Shown here: one piece after another, positions 12,460 to 23,619 of the stretch
Numbering within the stretch: the stretch's first letter is position 1
How the letters are laid out: every line of letters begins with the position of its first letter
Assembly: GCF_000002425.4 (NCBI RefSeq)
Contig: NC_037265.1
Span: forward strand, 5,458,323 to 5,522,322
DNA: 64,000 nt
DNA from: Physcomitrium patens
Taxonomy: Eukaryota; Streptophyta; Bryopsida; Funariales; Funariaceae
Reading direction: 5' to 3'
Made by a program: the position numbers and the translations under genes
The notes under the pieces: generated by a model
What the model was told of the DNA's origin: nothing
Databases searched by the model: none
What the model saw: only the letters and a program-made list of their open reading frames with translations

Positions 12460-15400
12460 TTGATTTTGATCGATATCGTCGATGAAAAGTCTCCATCGCC
12501 TTTGCTGTATTTGCAAGATTCTTTATTGGCTCCCATATACATTCACTAATACCATATCCGGGCCAATGGACAAGTTATTCTAATTTATTTCGGCGCCGCC
12601 TTGAATCTAAGACTTCTTCTATTTCAAACTCTTCATTATTGTCCACTTGTATAAGAGGAGGTGGAGCTTCTCATCTTCTTGGTATGTCCACTGTCTTGTA
12701 TGGTTCAAAAAGAGACACGTGGAATACTGGATGGATTTTCATTGACTCCGATAGATGTAAACGATATGCAACTAAATTGATTTGTGCAGAAATAGAAAAT
12801 GGTTCCAACCTTCGATAGTCCAACTTGTCACAAAGATGAGTGGTCTTGATATTGCGACGAAGTAGCCATACCTTATCACCCAAGATGAATGATGGTTGTT
12901 CCTTTCGATAGACATCCGCATTGACCTTTTGTTGTTCTTGAGCCTCTTTTAACTATGCCTTCATTAGTGCATGTAGCTCTGATAAATAAATTGCCAAATC
13001 TTTCGCAGCAAGATTATCAACTTTTGAAAAGTCAAAAGTATCAAGTCGTGGATGATAACCATAATTAGCAAAGAAAGGTGTTTATTTTGTAGAAGAATGT
13101 ATCGTGTTATTGTAAGCAAACTCTGCCAATGGCAAAAGAGTTGTCCAATCATCTTGTTGGTAATTAATGGTACATCTTAAATATTGCTCCAAAACTTGAT
13201 TAACACGCTCCGTTTGTCTATCAGTTTGAGGATGGAATGCCGAAGATAGTTTTATATCCACTTTAAGAATCATGAAAAGAGTCCACCAAAATCTTGATAT
13301 AAATTAAGATCCCCTATCTGATATAATATCCTTGGATAATCCATGATAGCGATAGATATTGTCAAGAAAGAGTTTAGCTGTTTCTTCACCTATGATAGAT
13401 TTTGTACATGGTACAAAATATGCCATCTTGGTAAAATGATCTACTATCATGAATATAGAGTCATAAGAACCTGAGATTGGAAGATCTGTGATGAAGTCCA
13501 TAGAAACAGAAGACCGTGGTTGTTCTGAAATGGATAATGGCTGAAGAAGTCCAAAAGATCGATGACAAGGAATTTTTGATCTTGAATAAATATCACATGA
13601 TTGTACAAAATCTTTAACTGCCTTCCACATTTGAGGCCACCAAAAATCCCTAGATATCAGCTCCAAAGTCTTATTATATCCAAAATGTCCTACTACTGGG
13701 AAGTCGTGACGAGCTTGAAGAACACGTAAATGTGCTTCTCCTTCTGGAACATATAGGCGTCCTTCAAAATAGAGTAGGTTGTGCTTGAATTCAAATTTAG
13801 AGGGATCATGAGTTTTAGAAGAATTATTCTTGATATCATAAACAACAGGGTCTAAAGACATACTTAACTGGACTTGTTTAAGAAAAGTTAAATCAACAGT
13901 CAATGTTGATTTTATTTCTCGAAGATATTATTGCAGTGGCTTCAAGAGAACTATTCTTTGTTGCTCAAAAGCTGCATCTCCTTCTTTTGGTGCAAGATAA
14001 GAACGTCTAGACAAGGCATCAGACAAACCTTGTTATTTTTCTGGCCGATAAGTGATGATGAACTCGAATCTTGATAAAGACATGCTCCAACGAGCTTGGC
14101 GATGATTTACTACACGTATTGACATAAAATATTCGAGGTTCTTGTGATCCGTATACACGGTGACTGGACTGGAAGCGCCTTCTAGGTAATGACGCCATTC
14201 TTGAAAAGAATCCACAATTGCAAGCAGTTCTTTGTTGCAGATCTCATAATTGATTTCTGTTATTGAAAATTTTCTTGAATGAAAGGCTATTAGATGAAGT
14301 TTGTCATCTATTTCCATTTGTGATAAAACCGCACCCAGAGCAAAGTCCAATGCATCTGTTTCCATAAAAAATGCTTTGAATAAATCAACACGATACAAGA
14401 TTGGTGTAGAAACAAACGCTGTCTTCAAAGATTCAAAAGCAACTTCCGCTTCTTGATTCCATTGGAGTTTGTCTTTACAAGTTAAATGTGTAAGTGGAGC
14501 TGCAACTCGAGAGAAGTCTTTGATGAAGATCCAATAGTAGTTGACAAATTCCAAAAAATATAGGACATCTCTTATCGTTTTTGGGATCTTCCTATCTATA
14601 ATAGTTTGAACTTTCTTAAGATCTATCATAAGTCCATGATTTGAAATGATGTAACCTAAGAAATCGACTTGAGTAGTGTGGAATACACTCTTTTCTATTT
14701 TGGCATAGAGTCATGCATCTCTTAATTTTTATAACAAATGATGAACATGAAGTTCATATTCTTCTGGATTCTTAGAATAGATCAAGATGTCGTCTAGATA
14801 ACAAACTACAAAATCGTCCAAAAACTCTCAAAAAACATCATTCATTGGATGTTGAAAAGCTGCTGGTGCATTTGTAAGTCCAAAAGGCATGACGTTGTAT
14901 TCAAAATGTCCATATGTAGTTTGAAATGCAGTCTTCCATTCATCTCCTTCTTTGATGCATATTAGATTGTATGCTCCCCGAAGATCTATCTTTGTATAGA
15001 TCTTAGCTTGATTCAGCTGATCAAGAAGTCTAGATATTAAAGGTAGTAGATACCTGTTCTTGATGGTAATCTTGTTGAGTCCTCGATAATCAACACACAT
15101 CTGCAATGATCCATCTTTTTTCTTCACAAATAGAATTGGAGCTCCTGTTGGAGATTTAGAATGGCGTATGAAATTCTTGGCTAGATTTTCTTCAATATAC
15201 TCCTTGAGTTCAGCCAACTCATTTTGTGATAAACTATAGATTGGTCTGAATGGTGGTTGTGCTTCTTCTTGAAGGTCAATTGAGCAATCATAGAAACGAT
15301 GTTCCAAGAGATATCAGCATTCTTTTTTTTGAATACATCTTGAAATTCTTGATATTGGCTTGGAATGCCACTTGAAGTGTTTTCAACAGTAGAAACGGGT

Positions 15401-15900
15401 GTGGCATAAATAATGTATGGTGATTCTTTCATAGCAGCATGCAAGAAAGCTTTTATATCTATAAATATGGGTTTAATTGAACTCGACTTATGACTCTCTA
15501 CTTGATTAACTTCACTATTAGTTATACTTTTAGAGAAAGTAAGAATTCAGAAAATCCAATCTATTTGAGGGTTATATTTTTTTAACCACGATAAACCTAA
15601 AATGACTGGATTAGAGAGAGATCTAATGATATTAAATACTACAAAACTATTATGACTATTGATTATTATTTCTATAGGAAGGATTTTGTGAGTAATATCT
15701 CCAGAAGACAATGGACGACCATCTATGACTTATACATGAATAGGTTTAGTTTTCTTTACTAAAGATATGCTATGTCTTTTAGTAAATTCTTCATCTAAAA
15801 AATACGTTGTGGCTCTTGAATCTAACAAGGCAAAGACTTTGTAATGTTTAGGTCCTAAAATAACATTTAATGTAAAACAAGGAAAGGGCTCTGAGGAGAG
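12460..15900 (-). pseudogene. GY1 pol region (protease, RT, RNase H, integrase, chromodomain)
   Basis: Minus-strand pol fossil. Reading along the minus strand: protease-like region about 15,880-15,400; reverse transcriptase about 15,270-14,620 ([26 protein letters not shown]); RNase H about 14,420-14,030 ([21 protein letters not shown]); integrase about 13,790-12,960 ([47 protein letters not shown]); a GPY/F-like region about 12,860-12,690 ([26 protein letters not shown]); and the chromodomain about 12,650-12,475. The order matches a Ty3/gypsy chromovirus. It is broken in several places. Confidence 0.92.
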
Positions 15901-16131
15901 AATAGGACCTTTACTAAATGTTGTAGAAGGTTCCAGCCGCACGGTCCTTATTGTAGGTGGACAAATTCGTTTTCTGACATATTGTCTTCTTTCACAGCCA
16001 TACTCCTCATTTTGTGATTGCGTCGTTTCTTTGGACAATGTTGAGCATTGTGCTTTGGTTCTCCACAATATAAACATAATTCTTCTTGACGACAACAAGT
16101 CTTTTCTTGCTCAGTAAGAGGTTTGAAACGT

Positions 16132-17964
16132 TGTCGTGATGTAACACACTTAATAGGTGAAAGAATGTGGAGATTATTATAATTTAAGAGATTTTAGTTC
16201 AAAGTATTAGAACAAATTATCTTAGAAATATAGTTAATAGCCAAATAGGTAGAAAAATTAAAAGGTATCAATGCTACCTTTTAGAAAGGTGACTTCTACT
16301 TACTTTGTAGTACCATAAGTAAGGCAAATCAAAGTAGATTGGGAAAATAAATGATATAGAAATCTTTAGAAGAAAGTTGAAAGTAAATTCTAGAAAAAGT
16401 TTATTTAGAAAAACTGGATATTGATACCCGGAGAGGGCCGGTTATGAACCAGGGTCGAAATCAGACCCTTAGGCACAAAACTGAGTCTCGACGACGACTC
16501 CAGGACTCTTAGGGAGATCGAAGAGTGGGATTTGAGAGAAGATTGGATAAGGTTTTTATGGGCATTAATTTTGGATGATTTGGAATTGATATGAATTTGT
16601 AAGAGCTTTGCAAAGTTGAGTTTTTTTCAGATGACTTGGGGTTTATGAAATAAAATAGGGTTTATGTTTTGAGTGATTTCGAAAGTTTTATTGCAGATCT
16701 ACGGGTGAATTTTTTTGGGTTCATGTTTATAGTTGTTTTGAATAAATGCTGTGAATTTGAGCTTCATCTAACCGTTGAAGTGAGAGATATTGAGGTTTAA
16801 AACAGTCAAGGTCTCAAAAAGTAGAGTTTTAGGTCTGGTGAGGGTTTTTAAGATTTCATGCAATCTATTAGTTGGATTGAAGTAAAGCTTATGTGAGATG
16901 ATATAAGACTTGTTTTACTATGTCTATGAGAAATTTGAAACCAATGGAACGGCGCAAAGAAGAGAAAATGGCTCTTGAAGATTGACAATAAGATTGGAGA
17001 AGGAGGCCGGCTAACACCCGAACACATTTTTGAGGGTTTCGTCAATTTGGTAACTCCGATTCTTTTCAAAAAAATTTTGCTTGTTTTGAACTTGATTTTT
17101 AAGAAGTATGCAAATTTTGAATTGAAATCAACGGTTTATTCATTAGATATTGAGGTTTAAATCTGTCATAGGAATTACTAGGATTTGGATTAGCGTTTGG
17201 CTAGGGTTCGGTTTAGGGTGTGGATTAGGGTTTGGATTAGGGTTTGGTTAGAGTTTTATTTAAGGTTTGATTTAGGGTTTAGGATTTGGATTAGGGTTTT
17301 GATTAGGATTTGGATTAGGATTTGGTTAGGGTTTGATTTAGGGTTTGGATTAGAGTTTGGACTAGGATTTGGTTAGGATTTGATTTATGGTTTGGTTTAG
17401 GGTTTAGGATTTGGATTAGAGTTTAGGGTTGGATTAGGATTTGGATTAGGGTTTAGATTTTGGTTAGGGTTTGATTTAGGGTTTGGATTAGGGTTTGGTT
17501 AAGATTTTATTTAAGGTTTGGTTTAGGATTTAGGATTGGATTAGGGTTCGGTTTAGGATTTGATTTAGAGTCGGTTTAAGGTTTAGGGTTTGGAATAGGG
17601 TTTAATTTAAGATTTGTTTAGGATTTGACTTAAGATTTAGGAATTATTAGGATTTAAGATTTAATTAGGTTTGGTCTAAAGTTGAGTGAAATTTAATAGG
17701 GTTTTAACTAGAATTAAATTAAGGTTGAATTGACATATATTTGAGTAAAATTTGTGATCATTCTAATATTTCTTTAAGAATTTTATTGTTTGTTTGAAAT
17801 TTCTTTGAGTTGTTTTGAATTTGATTACATTTGTTTACCATTATTATAGTCTAATTAGAGCATTGTTAGTATTCTATTTAGGATTTTGTTATCGCAATTT
17901 CTATTCTTCCTTCTACAGCCAGGTGCTCGGAGCATTCTCAAGCAAGACTTCACACATTACGACA
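16132..17964 (+). mobile_element. Large LTR-like element, copy 2
   Basis: 1,833 bp non-coding element inserted in the gag region of GY1. Ends are TGTCGTGATG and CATTACGACA, a 10-bp imperfect inverted repeat (9 of 10) containing TG...CA. Flanks are ACGT on both sides (16,128-16,131 and 17,965-17,968). Uninterrupted relatives of the gag region carry ACGT once, so this is a 4-bp target duplication. A 5-bp reading, AACGT, is also possible here. Landmarks: GAGAGGGCCGG near 16,430, a telomere-like array 17,180-17,690, and a conserved end with TTCTACAGCCAGGTGC. No coding frame is convincing. It is either a solo LTR or a non-autonomous short-TIR element. Confidence 0.85.
17180..17690 (+). repeat. Degenerate telomere-like minisatellite in copy 2
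   Basis: About 500 bp of imperfect 6-8 bp units such as TTTAGGG, TTTGGATTAGGG and GGTTTAGGG. These are variants of the plant telomere unit TTTAGGG. The array lies inside the large element, at the same place as in copies 5 and 6, and is therefore carried by the element rather than marking a chromosome end. Confidence 0.85.
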
Positions 17965-18991
17965 ACGTACTGCATCAATTTGCATATCCTCTACTTCTGA
18001 ATATATGTGTTGAAGAGGTATTGGTGTTGCCATTGAATTATAGTAACGTTGAGGTTCACTTGTGCGGTTCTCAGATCGAAATTCGAATAGGCCATTGTTG
18101 CACTTTTTAGCAAAGTCAATTGCTTGACTCAATGTTTGAGGATCAAGTAAGCTGAGCATTAATTTTTTTACCTCATATTATAATCCATAGAGAAATTGGC
18201 TAATAAGTGCAGCATCCACCCACTTGATATCAGTTGCAAGTTGTCGAAATTGTGAAGCATATAACGTTACTGATCGATTGTCTTGTCGTAAAATACAGAT
18301 CTTATTGGTTGCAACACGAATTGCATCATATTCTCCATACATGGATCGAAACTCCACCAAAAAAGCCTTTAGATTATCCAATATTGGATCTCTTTGTTCA
18401 AGAAAAGATGAAAATCATGATAGTGCTAAACCTCAAAGAAGTGTACCAATGAATCTAACTTGCGATCCTGGAGTTGGATAGCTTTGGGGTTGAAGTTCAA
18501 TCACAAGTTGCACTTTCCTGATAAATCCTCGAAACTTGAATCTGGTGCCATCAAACTTCTCGGGTAGGAAAATTCTTTGTTCTGTAACATTTGAAGGGCG
18601 TTCTACCAAAGGAGAAAGGACATGGTTTGGTGCAGATGTTGAAGCAGCTCCAATAATTTCTATATCTTCACTTCCTGCCAATCTTGTTGCTCCTTGTGGT
18701 AGTAAATTGAGTTGATGCATCGCAAGCATTAATTCCCTCAATTGTTCTTGCATTTGTGCCATTGCACTCTTCATTTCAAGAAGTTCTGCTATGATAACAC
18801 TTAGAAGAGAGAAGATGACTAATATTGCTCAAGACAAATAGAAGAGAGGACTTGAGAACAAAGAAAATACTAAAGACAATATCAATTTAGAAGAGGGTAA
18901 TCCGCAACTTCTAATATGCTTATATCTTATCAAGAAAAAGGGATAATCCACTCTTAATCAAGATTAGACAAAGCTCTGATATTATAGGTGT

Positions 18992-19002
18992 ACTCTTGTC
19001 AA
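18992..19002 (-). other. GY1 putative self-priming site
   Basis: On the minus strand this reads TTGACAAGAGT, 2 nt after the 5' LTR end. It is perfectly complementary to the 3' arm of the LTR hairpin (ACTCTTGTCAA on the minus strand, 19,180-19,190). It is the same arrangement as in element I. Confidence 0.7.
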
Positions 19003-19004
19003 TC

Positions 19005-19565
19005 TGTCAAGGACAAGAACTCGATGAAAAAACAATTCAGACAAGTGAGCCTTCATTCAAAGAGAGGTAACAAAATATATATAAAGAAGGATATATATTG
19101 AAAGAGAAACTGGAATGGCTATTGCCAAAAGACAAGAAAACTAGAGACCCTTGAAACTAGACTAGAAGCAAGAAAGGAGTTGACAAGAGTGAAGAAGCCT
19201 TCACTCTTGTCTCTATATATACTATCTGACTAGAGGCTACGTGGCGACGTTCTATAGGACCTCCAATATGTGTTGACTTTGTAGGACACATGCCTTGACT
19301 TACAAGGCAAGTTTTTCTACGTGTGGGCCACATAGTTAGCTTGATCTTTAAGCTAACAACATGTGTGGCACATGGCCAACTTGTTGACCACGTTTCTAAT
19401 CCAAAAAATCAATTAAAGACACCTATGAAGTCAAAGCAGCGTCTATGAAGCTTCTAAGAAGCTTTCATATTAAATACTATAGAATTAACTTACTTTTACC
19501 TACTTTTACTTACTTCTACCTATTTGTATATATAATTACTAGCTTACATGATTATGTGCGTGACA
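19005..19565 (-). repeat. GY1 5' LTR
   Basis: 561 bp, TGTCAAGGAC to GTGCGTGACA on the plus strand. It contains the perfect 13-bp hairpin (19,182-19,194 with 19,199-19,211) next to a TATATATA box, as in element I. Confidence 0.93.
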
Positions 19566-20160
19566 GTTTCTATGATAACTAAAGATCTACTTGTTAGAAC
19601 AAGGTGAAATTTGACATAATTTTAGAAGACTTGAAGATCAAGCTATGCACCAATTTTGAGCTAAAATTAATACTTGTAGAAGGAGAAATTGTTACTAAGA
19701 CATTTACATCAACTTTCAAATTGCCAGCCGAGTGACATTAGTAAAGGTTTTGGATGTTTTTTCACAATCTATAAGTTGGATTGGGTTGAATTTTTCTAAG
19801 CATGTAAAAGACTTATACTGGCATTTATGTGCAAAATTTTGCACCAAATTAGACTATCAAATTAGAAGTTACAACTTGCTAAAGTTCACTAATTAGAATT
19901 AAGACTTACGAAGAGAAATTGAAATTGTGTAATTACAAAAGTAAAAAGATAATTAGAATTTATATATGGTTGAGGTTACTAAGAAGAATGTTTTTGAGCA
20001 CTTTGTATTGGCTTTAAGTACTTTTGAATTGAAGTTTGAATTATTTTATATTTAGATGGTTGAAACCTATTAAACTTCTTATATATTTGCAAAATACACC
20101 TTTATCTTCCTCAACCAAGTACCTTGTGCATTCTCCATTAAGCATTTATGTAATACGACA

Positions 20161-22640
20161 AAGGAAATTTGTCACCTTTTCAATAGGTCAGAGGGAAGAT
20201 GATCGTCAAGGTCGTGTGGATCAGTGATGTAGTCCGCCAACCAAAACTTCCCTTCTAATAATACAGTTCAACCTTGAAAAATGCCATCCTCCTGGAGTGC
20301 ATCTGCCTTGTGTACCTAGCCGGTCAACACTCTAACACATGGGAGGTCCTACGTCTACCTTGCAACTTATAAATCGCTCTTAACTAAGAGCATGCACAAT
20401 ATGCTCCAACTTCCAATAAGAACTCCTGATGGCAGAAGCAATATGAGCTCCTGACATTTCCCGCTACACAACTTTGAGCTCCCACACGTCCAGTCGTGTG
20501 CAGTGAAGAACAAACAATTTGTGGATACAACTTTAATGTGGAGGTCTTCGATGTCGATTGTGTGTTAGAATCGCTTCCCCAATTGGATCTGCTGTTGTCT
20601 ATGCTCGTTAGAGTCAAAGGCTGTTAATTATCTCTCAGGACATTGAACTCGTAGGTGCACAGAGTGAACAACCTCCCGTACTAGGAATGTAAAAACACCT
20701 CTCGCACGCCAACCATGGCCTCACTACTCAGCTAAGTTCTTGATGAGCCGCTACTATCAAGGATGACATGCGGATGGGTACATCATTTCCTCGCACCAAA
20801 ATCACGATCAGCAACTAAACTAGGAAGAGTATGATCAACGATGTGGATCAAAACGAACAGTGAGAGGGTCCATGAGCAATCAGCGACAAGGAGAAAACCA
20901 CAGAAGATTAGAAAATACGAAAGGATGAGAACACGATCGGTGATAACCAATCGAGAGAAAAACACAAGGAATTTTGACAAATCACTACACCATCACCTCT
21001 TCAACGGCATCTTCCAACTCAACGTCCAGTAGCACAGCGCGCAGGAAAGGGAAAATTCGCTCCTTCCTAGATCCTATTTGAACCATGATTCACCACCCCA
21101 ACGGCCGAAGGAAGTATGTCAACCATGTGCACCAAGTAGCAAGTTACCCTCTCCTCAACATTCTAAAATGGTCGTTGCAGCTGAACCTTGTGCTCCACCG
21201 CACTCGTTCTGCCGCACACAATTGCCACAGCAAGACTTCCCGCAGAGCACTTGAGACTTCAGCGGCTTGACCTTCCAACCGTGTACACAACCGAGAAAGA
21301 TTGGAAAATCCAATGTTGGGCACGTTTCCAATTCTTTCGGAGCTTTACGTCGTACACGAGAAAATACAAGAAATGAACATTGCAGCCATCGAACTTGAAT
21401 CGGCTAACACAATTGTGATGATGTTTATTGCGACTCTTATGATGATACTTGATGTCGCAACAAGATGCCTCAGCTAGCAAAGCCTTGCCTTGAATTTTCG
21501 CCCTTTGACTCCCCGAAAGACGCACCTAGATACAATTGACGAACTTACCAAAAAAACAAGGCGGAGCTCGAGCCTTGACCACAGCGCACTTCTAAGCAGA
21601 ACCGCCGCCAGAGACAACAACAAAACAAAACAATATTGCTCCAACATGGTAAGGCATCGTGGCGAGAACTCGGAGCTCTGGAATCAGCGCATGAGAGTTG
21701 GCAACCACCACCAAAAACGAGCAGCTCCCTGGCTAGAACACTAGCATCAAGGAGAAGAATCCAGATCCCTTCGGCCACCAGTACAAAGAAAAACAACAAT
21801 GCACGTACTTCGGAGCCCCCGCAAAGCACCGAACGGAACCGCCCAGACTTCTGCTTCCTCGCAGAGCAACAGAGATCGAGGAACAAACAGCGCTGAATTA
21901 GGAAAAGAAGAGAACCGAAAAAAAAAAAAAAACCGAAGGCACCACCGTAGTCTTTGCAAAACCTGCTTCCTCGCAAGAAAATTGACAATGTCCCGGCTTC
22001 TCCACCATGCGACAAGGACAGCCAGAATTCTCTAGAGCGCCCGGAGCTCGTAAAGGCGTGAAGAGAAAAAAAACCAAAAAAAAAAAACACAAGAGAGAGA
22101 GCGGATCTGGGGTGGCCCAGATCCTTATATGCAAAGAGGCTGCCGGAATTCGGAGGCAGCCTCTCACCCTCCGAGCCATCCTTTTTTTCTTCTTTTCAGT
22201 TTTCCCTTTTCTTTTTGATTTTTTCTTTCCTTCTCTACTTTTCCTTCTATTATTGCTTTTCTCTCCCTACTCTCTCCTATTAGCTGTCTATCTTCCTTTT
22301 TTCGATTTTGTTCTACTTTTTAATTGACTACTTCAAATTTACACTCAGCTTCTAATCCAATTAATTTTTAATAGAATAAATCTACTATAAAAGATATAAA
22401 ATCTATAATGGTTCAATTAAGGAGCAATTACTTATTTTAAAGTTCTTTTTCAAAGTATTTTGCAAAAGATCTATTTTAGTCACTACATCACATTAGTTAT
22501 TATTTATTTCAAATTCTTACATCAACTCCCTAACTAGTGACTTTAGGTACTATAAGTGTATTTTTTGTATTAAAAAAACTAGTGAATCAATTGTATGACT
22601 CACATATCATGAAGATTTATCAGACCTTGTAAAAGAAATA
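20161..22640 (-). repeat. GC-richer, CpG-retaining repeat block F, possible LTR or leader
   Basis: About 2.2 kb (clearest 20,165-22,330) with near-balanced composition and many CpG sites, in sharp contrast to the rest of the window. A decayed relative lies at about 38,600-39,345, so it is repetitive. On the minus strand a TATAAGG (22,123-22,129) lies between two hairpins: 9 bp with a 4-nt loop at 22,103-22,124, and 9 bp with a 10-nt loop at 22,136-22,163. Downstream on the minus strand is a consensus splice donor, GGTAAGT, near 21,545-21,551. No protein is convincing. Candidates are an LTR plus leader of an unidentified retroelement, or a captured host promoter and first exon. Poly-pyrimidine runs follow to 22,330, then AT-rich sequence also shared with the 39-kb relative. 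Confidence 0.5.
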
Positions 22641-22689
22641 ACGTATTGCTTACACACATTCACAACAATTACAACAACAAACTATCCAA

Positions 22690-23092
22690 GTTTCACTTCT
22701 AAATATCTACAAAATTCACTCAATCTTGAAATTTGTAAACATGTTTTTATTTTTCAAAATCAAAACCTGCATTTGAAAATTCCTCAAAATTTGAAAATTT
22801 GAATACATCACTAAATTTGAAAATTCCTCAAAATTCCAATATTAATTCAAATGACATAAAATCAATACTCTAAAATCTTTTCTTAAGTCTGCTCTCAAAT
22901 TCCACTCTCCAATTTACAAAAGAACCTTGGAATTGTCGTAGATGTACAGTTTTGTATCTTGGGATTTGATTTCAACCTAGGTCGACAATTGGTCTTCTTC
23001 AAGTATCAATTTTTAGTAATTTAAAGTAATTTTTATTTAAACCTATTGTTAACTCTATCTTTAAATTGCTTATATTGTTTATTTATTGCTAG
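22690..23092 (-). mobile_element. Large LTR-like element, partial copy 3
   Basis: About 400 bp similar to the distal part of copy 5 (about 36,050-36,350), in reverse orientation. It includes the landmark TACAAAAGAACC and the degenerate complement of the GAGAGGGCCGG block. It ends directly against the incomplete 5' LTR of element A. Confidence 0.6.
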
Positions 23093-23619
23093 CAAAGTCA
23101 ATACATTTTGGAGGTCCTACAGGACATCGCCCCGTAGCTCTTAGTTAAGAGTATATATAGAGGCAATAATGAAGCCTTCTTCATTCTTATCAATGCCTTT
23201 CTAGTCTTAAGTCTTATTTCAAGACTTTCTAGTCTTCTTGTTTTTGAAAATAGCCATTATAGTTTAATATTATATTATCTTTTGAGTAACTTTTTAGTTC
23301 TCTTTAGTAACATAAGAGTGTATTGATGATTTTCTTTCTTTGAGATTTATATACTTGACAGTTTTGATAAGAATACTAACATATTATTTTTATCTTATTT
23401 TAGAAGTGAGTGGATTATTCCACTTCTATTATTGTATTTTAAAGATTGTAGACTATCCACCTTTAAAAAAAAAATCTCATTTGCTAATACTAATCTTTTC
23501 CTTAAAGAGAGTAGATTATCCTTCTTTGTGGAAATTTTTTATTAGAGGTTGCAGATTATTTCCTCTAATTTAACTTTTAAAATTTGTTTGAATTGTCTAT
23601 AGAAGAAAAGATTATGAAT

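Larger units (their letters stand above)
15945..18780 (-). pseudogene. GY1 gag region, split by large element copy 2
   Basis: Minus-strand gag fossil in two parts, 17,965-18,780 and about 15,945-16,131. The first part shows [36 protein letters not shown] and FRSMYGEYDA, the capsid-like type of Tf1/sushi and Tcn1 elements. The second part corresponds to the zinc-knuckle end. The interruption between them is copy 2 (16,132-17,964) with its own 4-bp duplication ACGT. Confidence 0.88.
11336..19565 (-). mobile_element. Chromovirus GY1 (Ty3/gypsy), full structure, broken
   Basis: A complete LTR-to-LTR chromovirus on the minus strand with a perfect 5-bp target duplication, GTTTC, at 11,331-11,335 and 19,566-19,570. 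Each LTR is 561 bp and they differ at roughly a dozen positions by eye (about 2%), so the insertion is moderately recent. Minus-strand order: 5' LTR, self-priming site, gag, protease, reverse transcriptase, RNase H, integrase, chromodomain, ORF3, purine tract, 3' LTR. Large element copy 2 is inserted in the gag part. Coding capacity is lost through numerous breaks. It lies within large element copy 1. Confidence 0.95.
10633..20160 (+). mobile_element. Large LTR-like element, copy 1, split by GY1
   Basis: Two pieces of one non-coding element, 10,633-11,335 and 19,566-20,160, separated by chromovirus GY1. The left piece starts TGTATAATAACATGAC, like the start of copy 6. The right piece ends TAATACGACA, like the other copies. 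The block TTGACACTCAGAGAGGACC near 10,908 is the family landmark. Without the insertion, and counting the duplication once, the element is about 1.3 kb and lacks the telomere-like array. Flanks are ATAT on the left and AAGG on the right, so a duplication is not demonstrable. It could be a solo LTR of an unidentified retrotransposon or a non-autonomous element with short inverted ends. Confidence 0.7.

Noticed and set aside
17180-17690. CRISPR-like or true telomere array
   Set aside because: Units are degenerate, of unequal length and without spacers, and they lie inside a dispersed element flanked by unrelated sequence, so this is neither CRISPR nor a chromosome end.
21545-22090. 181-codon open frame on the minus strand in block F
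   Set aside because: Composition is dominated by Phe/Leu/Ser runs from poly-T tracts, no motif is seen, and overlapping open frames exist on both strands. It looks like an untranslated leader or LTR.
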